Positions 1 to 7,354 of a stretch of DNA of 7,470 nt are shown here, one piece after another (position 1 is the first letter of the stretch; each line of letters begins with the position of its first letter). Source of the stretch: an uncultured Geobacteraceae bacterium. Lineage in GTDB: Bacteria > Desulfobacterota > Desulfuromonadia > Desulfuromonadales > Geopsychrobacteraceae. The notes beneath the pieces are model-generated. The model saw nothing but the letters and a program-made list of their open reading frames with translations. It was not told the DNA's origin and did not search any database. The stretch is from the NCBI GenBank assembly GCA_937958075.1, contig CALFFB010000168.1:1-7470 (forward strand), in the 5' to 3' direction. Made by a program: the position numbers and the translations under genes.

Positions 1-25
1 TTTGTGCTTACACGCCCGCCTCAAT

Positions 26-29
26 GGAG
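26..29 (+). promoter_or_regulatory. Ribosome binding site of the DUF1156 methyltransferase gene
   Basis: GGAG lies 10 nt before the ATG at 40, slightly far but acceptable, and supports that start. The protein N-terminus from this ATG runs straight into the family's conserved opening (KKLIEVALPLD, residues 9-19), so an earlier start is not needed. All three forward frames reach a stop between 31 and 62. The 39 leader bases could therefore contain the last codons of an upstream gene, but the sequence does not show which frame, if any. I see no convincing promoter here. Confidence 0.6.
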
Positions 30-39
30 ATAGTAGTAT

Positions 40-2979
40 ATGCACCCGGTAAAATCCCCTAAAAAACTCATCGAAGTCGCTCTTCCTCTGGATGATATCA
101 ACGTTGCGGCAGCGCGGGAAAAGTCGATTCGACATGGCCACCCTTCAACCTTGCATCTGTGGTGGGCGCGGCGGCCGTTGGCGGCGGCGCGGGCGGTGTT
201 GTTTGCCCAGTTGGTGAACGATCCCGGTTATCAGCGGGAGCTTGGTCATGGGGTCAACAAGAAAGAAGCGGAGATTCGCCGGGAGAAGTTGTTCCAGATT
301 ATCCGCGATCTGGTCAAATGGGAAAACACCAACAACGAAGAGGTGCTGGAGCGTGCCCGTGAGGCCATCCGTGCCAGTTGGCGCGAGACCTGCCACCTCA
401 ATCGCAATCATCCGCAAGCAGAGGAACTGTTCAACCCGGAAAAACTGCCTGCCTTTCACGATCCCTTTGCCGGTGGCGGTGCAATTCCGCTGGAAGCCCA
501 GCGTTTAGGGCTGGAAAGCTACGCCTCAGACTTAAACCCAGTGGCGGTGATGATTAACAAGGCGATGATCGAGATACCTCCTAAGTTTGCCGGTCGTCCG
601 CCGGTGGGGCCAATCCCTGATCATGAAAAACAGGGGAACTTGCATGAGGATTGGTCAGGAGCCAAGGGCTTGGCGGAAGATGTGCGCCGCTATGGTTATT
701 GGATGCGCGAGGAAGCTTTTAAGCGGATTGGTCATCTCTACCCCAAGGTAAAAATCCCCCCTGTCCCCCCTTTGTCAAAGGGGGGGAACGAGGGCAGCGA
801 GGGGGGGGATTTCTTTGATCAGCGTCCCGATCTCAAGCCCTATGCCGGTGAGGAACTGACGGTCATTGCCTGGCTGTGGGCGCGTACAGTGAAAAGCCCC
901 AATCCCGCTTTCAGCCATGTGGAGGTGCCGTTAGCGTCGAGCTTTGTGCTCTCCAGTAAAAAAGGGAAAGAAGCCTATGTGCAGCCGGTGGTTGAGGGTG
1001 ATCAGTACCGCTTTGAGGTGAAGGTGGGAACGCCGCCGGAGGGGGCGCAAGGTGGAACAACTGCAGGAAAACGTGGCGGGTTCAGGTGTCTGATTTCAGA
1101 TTCACCCATAGATTACAAATATATCCGTTCCGAAGGTTCTTCTGGTCGCATGAAGCAGCGGTTGATGGCTTTGGTTGTCGAAGGCACCAGAGGTCGTGTT
1201 TATTTATCACCAACTGAAGTGATGGAGCAAGTCGCCAGATCAGCAACTCCTGAATGGTCTCCAGAAGCGCCTTTGCATGGGAAATGTCGAGTCAATGTAT
1301 CGAATTACGGACTGGATGTGTACGGCGACCTCTTCACCCCCCGCCAACTGGTGGCCCTGACCACATTCTCTGATCTGGTGCAGGTGGCGCGAGAAAAAGT
1401 GATTGCCGATGCCAAAACTGCCGGGATGGCAGCTGATGGTGTGGGGTTGGCGCAGGGAGGCACAGGATCTACGGCGTATGGGGAGGCTGTGGCGGTTTAT
1501 TTAGCTTTTGCGGTTGATCGATTAGCTATGTCTGGCAATAGCTTGGTAAGGTGGAACGGAGTGGGTGAGAAAGCTCAGCACTGCTTCGGTCGTCAAGCGC
1601 TGCCGATGTTGTGGGATTATGCTGAGGTCAACTTTATGGCTTCCGCAACTGGTAGTGTATCGGCGGCAATTAAAATGGCTGAAAATCCGTTACCAGGGTT
1701 GCCAATTGACTCAGCTGGTAAAGTATTACAAGCAGATGCAGCAAGCCAAGAATTGAGCAGTGGTAAGGTTGTCTCTACTGATCCTCCCTATTACGATAAT
1801 ATCGGCTATGCCGATTTATCTGATTTCTTTTATGTGTGGATGCGGCGCTCATTGAGGAATACCTACCCCGATCTCTTTGGCACATTGGCTGTTCCTAAAG
1901 CTGAAGAGCTGGTCGCGACCCCTTATCGCCATGGCAGCAAAGAAAAAGCGGAGAACTTCTTCTTGGAGGGGATGACGCGGGCGATTCACAACCTGGCCGT
2001 GCAGGCGCACCCGACATTTCCCGTCTCCATTTACTATGCCTTCAAGCAGTCGGAAACCAAGGACGAGAAAACTACCAGCACCGGTTGGGTGACTTTTATT
2101 GAAGCGGTTATCAAGGCCGGTTTTTCCATCGACGGTACCTGGCCGATGCGAACGGAAATGAAAACTCGTCAGATTAGCATGGGCACCAACGCCCTGGCTT
2201 CCTCCATTGTCCTGGTCTGCCGCAAGCGCGAAACCAACGCCGAATCCATCTCCCGTCGTGATTTTCAACGTCAGCTTCGCGAACAGATGCCTGAAGCTCT
2301 GGAAACCATGATCGGCGGCGAGACTGGGCAGACACCTATAGCCCCGGTGGATCTGGCGCAGGCCGCCATTGGGCCGGGCATGGCCATCTTTTCCCGCTAC
2401 GCCGCAGTCATTGAAGCCGACGGCTCTCCCATGGGGGTGCAGGATGCATTGATCCTGATCAACCGCGCCATCACCGATTATTTAAGCCCCGATTCCGGTT
2501 CCTTCGATGCTGATACACAGTTCTGCTCCAGCTGGTTTGATCAATATGGCTGGCGGGTCGGTAATTTTGGTGAGGCCGATACCCTGGCTCGCGCCAAGGG
2601 CACATCCGTGGATGGCGTCCGTGAGGCCGGGGTCATTGAATCCCATGGCGGTAAAGTACGCCTGTTCAAATGGCAGGAGTACTCTGCCGACTGGAACCCG
2701 GAAACCGATACCCGCACCCCGGTGTGGGAAGCCTTGCATCAACTGATCCGCATTCTCAACCAACAGGGGGAATCCGCTGCCGGAGCATTGCTCGCCCGCA
2801 TCCCCGAACGGGGGGAAGCCATGCGCCAACTGGCCTATCACCTCTATACCCTGTGCGAACGGAAAAAATGGGCCGACGAAGCCCGCGCCTACAACGAACT
2901 GATCACCTCCTGGCACGCCATTGTTGCCGCATCCCACGAAACCGGGCATAGTGGCGAACAAACCGGACTGGATTTTTAG
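40..2979 (+). CDS. DUF1156-family DNA methyltransferase, defence-associated
   Basis: Predicted S-adenosylmethionine-dependent DNA amino-methyltransferase, probably N6-adenine, that would modify host DNA. The DUF1156 signature is at residues 9-55: the opening KKLIEVALPLD, then REKSIRHGHPSTLHLWWARR, then PLAAARAVLFAQL. The SAM-binding motif I is DPFAGGGAIPLEA starting at D141, followed by an acidic SDLNPVA strand. The catalytic motif IV is DPPYYDN at 581-587. Motif I precedes motif IV with about 440 residues between them, an alpha-class-like order in which the intervening region probably holds target recognition. The C-terminal third (about 740-979) matches my recollection of the rest of the family and contains no second enzyme that I recognise. 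At 979 aa it looks full length with both motifs intact. Residues 238-258 are encoded by a palindromic repeat and look like an in-frame insertion. It is first in the operon. Family assignment is strong; modification specificity is unknown. Confidence 0.93.
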   Translation: MHPVKSPKKLIEVALPLDDINVAAAREKSIRHGHPSTLHLWWARRPLAAARAVLFAQLVNDPGYQRELGHGVNKKEAEIRREKLFQIIRDLVKWENTNNEEVLERAREAIRASWRETCHLNRNHPQAEELFNPEKLPAFHDPFAGGGAIPLEAQRLGLESYASDLNPVAVMINKAMIEIPPKFAGRPPVGPIPDHEKQGNLHEDWSGAKGLAEDVRRYGYWMREEAFKRIGHLYPKVKIPPVPPLSKGGNEGSEGGDFFDQRPDLKPYAGEELTVIAWLWARTVKSPNPAFSHVEVPLASSFVLSSKKGKEAYVQPVVEGDQYRFEVKVGTPPEGAQGGTTAGKRGGFRCLISDSPIDYKYIRSEGSSGRMKQRLMALVVEGTRGRVYLSPTEVMEQVARSATPEWSPEAPLHGKCRVNVSNYGLDVYGDLFTPRQLVALTTFSDLVQVAREKVIADAKTAGMAADGVGLAQGGTGSTAYGEAVAVYLAFAVDRLAMSGNSLVRWNGVGEKAQHCFGRQALPMLWDYAEVNFMASATGSVSAAIKMAENPLPGLPIDSAGKVLQADAASQELSSGKVVSTDPPYYDNIGYADLSDFFYVWMRRSLRNTYPDLFGTLAVPKAEELVATPYRHGSKEKAENFFLEGMTRAIHNLAVQAHPTFPVSIYYAFKQSETKDEKTTSTGWVTFIEAVIKAGFSIDGTWPMRTEMKTRQISMGTNALASSIVLVCRKRETNAESISRRDFQRQLREQMPEALETMIGGETGQTPIAPVDLAQAAIGPGMAIFSRYAAVIEADGSPMGVQDALILINRAITDYLSPDSGSFDADTQFCSSWFDQYGWRVGNFGEADTLARAKGTSVDGVREAGVIESHGGKVRLFKWQEYSADWNPETDTRTPVWEALHQLIRILNQQGESAAGALLARIPERGEAMRQLAYHLYTLCERKKWADEARAYNELITSWHAIVAASHETGHSGEQTGLDF
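752..812. repeat. GC-rich palindromic repeat inserted in frame within the methyltransferase gene
   Basis: Two nested inverted repeats are visible. The outer arms are AAATCCCCCC (752-761) and GGGGGGATTT (803-812), a perfect 10-bp complement. The inner arms are CCCCCCTTT (765-773) and AAAGGGGGG (777-785), a perfect 9-bp stem around a 3-nt GTC loop. The right half carries an extra spacer, GAACGAGGGCAGCGAGG (786-802). The element translates without a stop into a Pro/Gly-rich stretch (residues 238-258, containing KIPPVPPLSKGGNEGSEGG) unlike the surrounding protein. Similar palindromes and their peptide translations recur in several bacterial genomes. I recognise the style from memory but cannot count copies here. 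It contains runs of 7 G (780-786) and 8 G (801-808). It could act as a transcriptional hairpin as well as a protein linker. Confidence 0.85.
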
Positions 2980-2983
2980 GGAG
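2978..2983 (+). promoter_or_regulatory. Ribosome binding site of the AAA ATPase gene
   Basis: AGGGAG overlaps the stop codon of the methyltransferase (TAG 2977-2979) and sits 8 nt before the ATG at 2992. This fixes the start and suggests that translation of the second gene is tied to termination on the first. Confidence 0.75.
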
Positions 2984-2991
2984 AACTTTCT

Positions 2992-4032
2992 ATGTTGCAG
3001 CGGGCTAAATTTCAAAATTTTACCACTGTTCCCAATGGGGATTGGCAATTTTCTCCGGGATTGAATGTCATTGTCGGTGAAAATGGTCTGGGCAAAACCC
3101 ACGTTTTAAAAGCCATTTATGCGTTGCTGAAAGTTCAGGCCGACAAGCAATCGGAACTGACTAAAACCTCCCTGGAAAAAGCCTGTGCTGATAAGCTGAC
3201 CAGTGTGTTGCGACCTGAATTTCTCGGGAGGCTGGTTAAGCGCAAGCAGGGGCGTGATCGCTGTGAAATCCATCTGACCTTTAAGGATTCTCAGCAAAAC
3301 TGTGCTGTGGGTTTTGCCACCAATGCAAAATCACTGGTGGATGTGGTCACTCTGCCGACCAAAGGAGTGGACAAGTCCCCGGTGTATCTGCCAACGCGCG
3401 AGTTAGCGACACTGTGCCCCTGGTTTGTCCCGTTGTATGACAATTATCATCTGGAGTTTGAAGAAGCCTGGCGCGATACGGTGTCGTTACTTGGGGCACC
3501 ATCGGTTAAAGGTGCGCGGGAAAAGAAGGTTGCGGAGTTGCTGGAACCGTTGGAACTGGCTATGGGCGGAAAGGTTCTGGTTGACGCTACAACCGGGCGC
3601 TTCTACTTGCAGATTACCGGTGAAGGAAAGATGGAAATGCCCCTGGTTGCCGAGGGTCAGCGGAAAATCGCCATGCTGGCGCGCTTGATCAGTACCGGCA
3701 CCTTGTTGGAGCAGGGTTATCTGCTGTGGGATGAACCGGAAACCAATCTGAACCCGAAACTGATGAAAGTGGTTGCCCGTTGCATTCTGAGTTTGTGTGA
3801 GCAGGGGATTCAGGTTTTCATTGCCAGTCATTCCCTGTTTTTGCTCAGAGAATTGGAAGTACTGGTGAATAACCATGAATATAAAGGGGTTAAGCAGCGT
3901 TACTTTGCCTTGGCGCCAACCGAGCAGGGGGTTGTATTGGAGCAGGGCAATCAGGTCGATGATCTGAAAACTCTGGTACTGCTGGATGAAGAGCTGGCAC
4001 AGGCGGATCGTTTCATGGAGAGTGGGACATGA
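2992..4032 (+). CDS. AAA/ABC-type ATPase (SMC/OLD-like, AAA_21 style), partner of the following nuclease
   Basis: A cytosolic ATPase of the RecF/SMC/OLD-like group. The N-terminus has the typical LQRAKFQNF...NVIVGENGLGKT arrangement with Walker A GENGLGKT at 29-36. A degenerate ABC signature, VAEGQRK, lies at 219-225. Walker B with the catalytic glutamate is LLWDEPETNLNP at 244-255 (D247, E248). The H-switch is FIASHS at 276-281 (H280). All residues needed for ATP hydrolysis are present. At 346 aa it has no long coiled coil, zinc hook or C-terminal Toprim domain, so it is not a full SMC or OLD nuclease and would need a partner to cut DNA or RNA. The last codons overlap the next gene by ATGA, the usual sign of a coupled protein pair. 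By analogy with other ATPase-nuclease defence pairs (Septu, PARIS, Gabija) it may sense or load on invader nucleic acid. That role is inference; the ATPase assignment is firm. Confidence 0.9.
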   Translation: MLQRAKFQNFTTVPNGDWQFSPGLNVIVGENGLGKTHVLKAIYALLKVQADKQSELTKTSLEKACADKLTSVLRPEFLGRLVKRKQGRDRCEIHLTFKDSQQNCAVGFATNAKSLVDVVTLPTKGVDKSPVYLPTRELATLCPWFVPLYDNYHLEFEEAWRDTVSLLGAPSVKGAREKKVAELLEPLELAMGGKVLVDATTGRFYLQITGEGKMEMPLVAEGQRKIAMLARLISTGTLLEQGYLLWDEPETNLNPKLMKVVARCILSLCEQGIQVFIASHSLFLLRELEVLVNNHEYKGVKQRYFALAPTEQGVVLEQGNQVDDLKTLVLLDEELAQADRFMESGT

Positions 4033-4538
4033 CAGAATTGACGGAGGGGCGTTTGACCTTTTGCTTTGCCGACCATTTATCGGTAACGCAGTATGATCAG
4101 TGGTCGTTTTATCGCAATCAATTTTGCGGCGTTTGTGGCGGAGCCAAGGCTGTTGATTTCGTTTCTCTGGATCAGAATTGCGCCTGGCTGATCGAAGTGA
4201 AAGACTACCGGGCACAGCGTAGAACCAAAGTTGTTGACCTGGGCGATGAGATTGCCTTGAAGGTGCGCGATACTCTGGCAGGGCTGGTCGCGGCTCATTG
4301 CAACGCCAATGATCGGGACGAAAAGAAGTTTGCAGGTCGATTTGTTAAAAAGCGTAAGCTGAAGGTTGTTCTGCACCTGGAACAACCAGCAAAGCCCTCA
4401 AAATTATTTCCGCAAGTTATTGATCCGTCCAGGTTGCTGATGAAACTGAAGCAACAGATTAAATCCATCGATCCGCATCCCGTTATTGTCGATCAAAACA
4501 GTTTACGACACGGTATGGACTGGATTGTAAGGGGGTAA
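4029..4538 (+). CDS. Predicted PD-(D/E)XK nuclease, partner of the AAA ATPase
   Basis: A small (169 aa) soluble protein that would usually be annotated as hypothetical. Residues 41-61 give a textbook PD-(D/E)XK core: a strand with D43 (AVDFVSL), 12 residues, then the hydrophobic strand WLIEVKDYR with E56 and K58. E6 could supply the extra acidic residue on the first helix, as in many members. The segment after the core (LGDEIALKVRDTLAGL, about 71-86) looks like the helix that follows it. The basic stretch KKRKLKVVLHLEQ (about 107-119) includes another beta strand. I see no signal peptide or membrane segment. The ATG overlaps the ATPase stop (ATGA at 4029-4032) and GGAGA at 4017-4021 sits 7 nt upstream, supporting this start. 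It likely cuts DNA, or less likely RNA, when licensed by the ATPase. The motif is directly visible; substrate and control are inferred. Confidence 0.78.
   Translation: MTELTEGRLTFCFADHLSVTQYDQWSFYRNQFCGVCGGAKAVDFVSLDQNCAWLIEVKDYRAQRRTKVVDLGDEIALKVRDTLAGLVAAHCNANDRDEKKFAGRFVKKRKLKVVLHLEQPAKPSKLFPQVIDPSRLLMKLKQQIKSIDPHPVIVDQNSLRHGMDWIVRG
4529..4535 (+). promoter_or_regulatory. Ribosome binding site of the DUF499 gene
   Basis: AAGGGGG lies 8 nt before the ATG at 4544 and overlaps the last codons of the nuclease gene, whose stop is at 4536-4538. The 5-nt gap and strong purine run argue for one transcript and efficient separate initiation. Confidence 0.75.
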
Positions 4539-4543
4539 ACCTA

Positions 4544-7354
4544 ATGAATATAAAACCTTGGCGTGAAGTTGCTCGTCCCCATAAAGACGTTCTGGAAGGA
4601 ACCTTCAAGCAATCGGAATTTGCTGCTGATATTTCGGCAGTGGCTGGGGGCACGGCACCGCCGGAATATCAGGATGCGGAAAAGTTCTTCTCCCGTACTT
4701 TCATCACCGAAGGGATGCGCCTGTTGCTGATGTCGGTGGCGCAGCGTCTGGCCGGGCAGGGTGGCGATCCGGTAATTCAGCTCCAGACAGCTTTTGGTGG
4801 TGGCAAAACCCACACCATGCTGGCGGTCATGCATCTGGCGAGGCGGCAGGTGGCGACCTCTCGCCTGCCAGGAGTGCCGCCGATTCTCGATGCGGCAGGC
4901 ATTGCTGAGCTGCCCCAGGCGCGGCTGGCGGTTCTGGACGGCATCCGCCTGGCACCCAATGCGCCACAGCGCTACGGTAATGTGACAGTCAATACCTTGT
5001 GGGGGGAATTGGCCTGGCAACTGTTGGGTGAAGCAGGCTTTAACCTGGTTGCCGCGAGCGATGCCAGCGGCACATCTCCCGGCAAGGAAACACTGATTCT
5101 GTTGCTCAAGCAGGCGGCTCCCTGCGTCATTCTGATGGACGAGACGGTTGCCTTTTTTCGTCAGCTTGAGCCGGGCGCTACCCTCAAGGCAGGCACCTTC
5201 GACAGCAATCTGTCTTTTATTCAGGCGCTGACCGAAGCCCTGAAGTCTGTTCCCGATGCTGTGCTCTTGGCATCCCTGCCGGAATCGGATCTGGAGGTTG
5301 GCGGCACCATGGGGCAGCGGGCCTTGAATGCACTGGAAAAGTACTTCGCTCGGGTCGAATCGGTGTGGAAGCCGGTGGCAGCAACAGAAGCCTTTGAGAT
5401 TGTCCGTCGTCGCCTGTTTGAGTGGGCCGGAACTCCGGAGGAGATTACAGCAACCTGCCGGACCTTTGCCGACTTTTACCGTCAGCATCCCGACAAGTTC
5501 CCCCAGGAAACCCAGGATAACGATTATTTTGAACGCCTGTGCCAGTCGTACCCGATTCATCCGGAAATCTTTGACCGCCTTTACGAAGACTGGTCAACCC
5601 TGGATAAATTTCAGCGTACCCGTGGCGTGTTGCAGTACATGGCCATTGTTATTCACCGGCTGTGGAACTCCGACAACCGTGATGCCCTGATCATGCCCGG
5701 CTCCATCATGCTCGAAGACAGCAATGTTCGTAGCAAGAGTATTCACTATCTGCCCCAGGGGTGGGAACCGGTCATTGAGAGCGAAGTTGATGGTGGCCGC
5801 TCCAAACCCTACGACATCGACAGTCGCGATACACGTTTTGGTGGTGTCCAGGCAGCGCGGCGCACCATGCGCACGATTTTCCTTGGCAGCGCTGCTGCGG
5901 CAACAGCCCAGGGACTTAAAGGAGTCAAGCTGGAGCGCATCCTGCTGGGCAGCGTCCAACCCGGTCAAACCATCGGCTATTTTGAAGATGCTCTCAAACG
6001 ATTGGTAGACAGTTTGCATTACCTCTATGCCGATCAGGGTCACTTCTGGCTCGATACCAAGCCAAACCTGCGGCGGGAGATGGAAGGCCGCAAGCAGAAT
6101 GTCAACGAGTTGGAGCAGCTGTTGCCTCTGCTGTGTGAGCGCGTCAGAAAGGTGTTTGGATCGAAGCACAGTTTTGCCGGTGTTCATGTGTTTACCGGTT
6201 CCGCCGATATACCCGATGAATACGGCATCGGGCCGCGTCTGGTGGTGTTGCCCCTGAATGCCGGCTATTCGCGCAATGAAGGACGCCTGGCAACGGACGC
6301 CGCTATCAAGATCCTGCGTTTTCGCGGGGACCAGCCCCGGCAGAAACAGAATCGCTTGGTATTTCTGGCACCGGATTATGATGTCGTCAGTCGCCTCAAG
6401 GATCAGGCGCGTACGTTTATCGCCTGGCGCGACATTGTCGCTGACGTTGACAACGGCAGAATGAACCTTGACCTGTACACCGCTGATCAGGCCAGGCGCA
6501 ATCGCGAGTCTTCCGATAAAACCCTGATGCAGTTGATTCGTGAAACCTACAAATGGGTGCTGTGCCCGACGGAGGAATTTGAAAAAGGCGTTCCGACGCT
6601 ACGTTGGGAGGCTGTCACCATTCCCCCTGCCGCACCCAATCTGATTGCGGAAATTGAAACCAAACTGATCGAGGAAGAATGGCTGATTCCGCGCTGGAGT
6701 CCTCTTGGTTTAAGGGATGTCCTTAATAAGTGGTACTTCAAGGGGGGAGCTACGGAGGTCAGCGCCTTGAAGGTCTGGCAGGACTGTTGTCATTATCTGT
6801 ACCTGCCACGATTGGCCAGCAGTCATGTGTTTGAAGAAGCCATTCGTGTCGGAGTTGAATCTGAAGACTTTTTTGGGCTGGCGAGTGGCAAGGAGGGTGA
6901 CAGGTACCTCAATTTCTCCTTCGGCAAGGGCGCTCTGGTCTTTCTCGAAGCGGAATCCCTGCTGATTGAGCGTGAAGCAGCTGCACAATACAAACAGGCC
7001 ATACAGCCACCGCCGGAGCCGGCGGTCACTCCAACGCCGGTCACAACAGAAACACCATTTCCCACACAGCCACAAGACCCACCATCGACTGTGGTCGAGA
7101 CAATAACTCCTGATGCCCCGGCTAAACGTCAGTTCTACGCCACGGTGAATCTTGATCCGGTCAGGGCAAAGATGGATTTTGCAACCATCGTCGACGAGGT
7201 TGTTCAGAACTTCACCCTCAAGCCCGGCGCCAAGGTGACCATTTCAGTCGACATTCAAGTGAGTTCAAACGACGGATTCGACGAGGGGTTGCAGCGGACT
7301 GTTCGCGAGAATTGCAGAGTGCTGAAGTTTACCAATGCGGAGTTTGAGGAGTAG
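4544..7354 (+). CDS. DUF499 domain P-loop ATPase, defence-associated
   Basis: A large cytosolic ATPase of the DUF499 family, which is repeatedly found beside DUF1156 methyltransferases in anti-phage loci. The opening KPWREVARPHKDVLEGTF and the P-loop QTAFGGGKTHTM (Walker A core GGGKT at 85-89) are typical. Walker B is VILMDETVAFF at 195-205, with D199 and E200. A sensor-like strand, VLLASLPESD, lies at 240-249. The middle (about 270-815) is long, mostly helical-looking and without other motifs that I recognise. A Pro/Thr-rich linker (about 820-861) then leads to a small C-terminal domain (about 862-936) ending in the family-like GFDEGLQRTVRENCRVLKF. Full length for the family and apparently intact. 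It probably acts as an ATP-driven scaffold, remodeller or sensor working with the methyltransferase and a helicase not seen here, loosely like the BrxC/PglY ATPase of BREX. Family call is strong; mechanism is inference. Confidence 0.92.
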   Translation: MNIKPWREVARPHKDVLEGTFKQSEFAADISAVAGGTAPPEYQDAEKFFSRTFITEGMRLLLMSVAQRLAGQGGDPVIQLQTAFGGGKTHTMLAVMHLARRQVATSRLPGVPPILDAAGIAELPQARLAVLDGIRLAPNAPQRYGNVTVNTLWGELAWQLLGEAGFNLVAASDASGTSPGKETLILLLKQAAPCVILMDETVAFFRQLEPGATLKAGTFDSNLSFIQALTEALKSVPDAVLLASLPESDLEVGGTMGQRALNALEKYFARVESVWKPVAATEAFEIVRRRLFEWAGTPEEITATCRTFADFYRQHPDKFPQETQDNDYFERLCQSYPIHPEIFDRLYEDWSTLDKFQRTRGVLQYMAIVIHRLWNSDNRDALIMPGSIMLEDSNVRSKSIHYLPQGWEPVIESEVDGGRSKPYDIDSRDTRFGGVQAARRTMRTIFLGSAAAATAQGLKGVKLERILLGSVQPGQTIGYFEDALKRLVDSLHYLYADQGHFWLDTKPNLRREMEGRKQNVNELEQLLPLLCERVRKVFGSKHSFAGVHVFTGSADIPDEYGIGPRLVVLPLNAGYSRNEGRLATDAAIKILRFRGDQPRQKQNRLVFLAPDYDVVSRLKDQARTFIAWRDIVADVDNGRMNLDLYTADQARRNRESSDKTLMQLIRETYKWVLCPTEEFEKGVPTLRWEAVTIPPAAPNLIAEIETKLIEEEWLIPRWSPLGLRDVLNKWYFKGGATEVSALKVWQDCCHYLYLPRLASSHVFEEAIRVGVESEDFFGLASGKEGDRYLNFSFGKGALVFLEAESLLIEREAAAQYKQAIQPPPEPAVTPTPVTTETPFPTQPQDPPSTVVETITPDAPAKRQFYATVNLDPVRAKMDFATIVDEVVQNFTLKPGAKVTISVDIQVSSNDGFDEGLQRTVRENCRVLKFTNAEFEE

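Noticed and set aside
24..62. Tiny 12-codon open frame starting at the ATG at 24, overlapping the methyltransferase start
   Set aside because: No ribosome binding site of its own. The GGAG that follows its ATG serves the methyltransferase start. A leader peptide is possible but unsupported.
752..812. Palindrome considered as an intrinsic terminator or attenuator
   Set aside because: It lies deep inside an intact coding sequence and is not followed by a T-run, so a coding repeat is the better description. Some attenuation remains possible.
2482..3102. Minus-strand open frame of 206 codons across the methyltransferase-ATPase junction
   Set aside because: Antisense to conserved protein sequence on both sides, no recognisable motif, and it spans a well-formed operon junction with a ribosome binding site.
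4125..4136. CxxC (C33, C36) in the small nuclease considered as a zinc site
   Set aside because: Only one CxxC is present and the other cysteines (C12, C51, C95) do not form a second paired motif, so a zinc finger is not supported.
3487..4215. Minus-strand open frame of 242 codons opposite the ATPase and nuclease genes
   Set aside because: It covers the Walker B, H-switch and PD-(D/E)XK coding regions in antisense and its own translation is low-complexity in Gln, Asn and Arg.
4541..5560. Long minus-strand open frame of 339 codons opposite the DUF499 gene
   Set aside because: It lies wholly antisense to a gene with clear P-loop and family motifs. Its translation is rich in Arg, Gln, Cys and His with no recognisable domain, typical of a shadow frame in GC-rich DNA.
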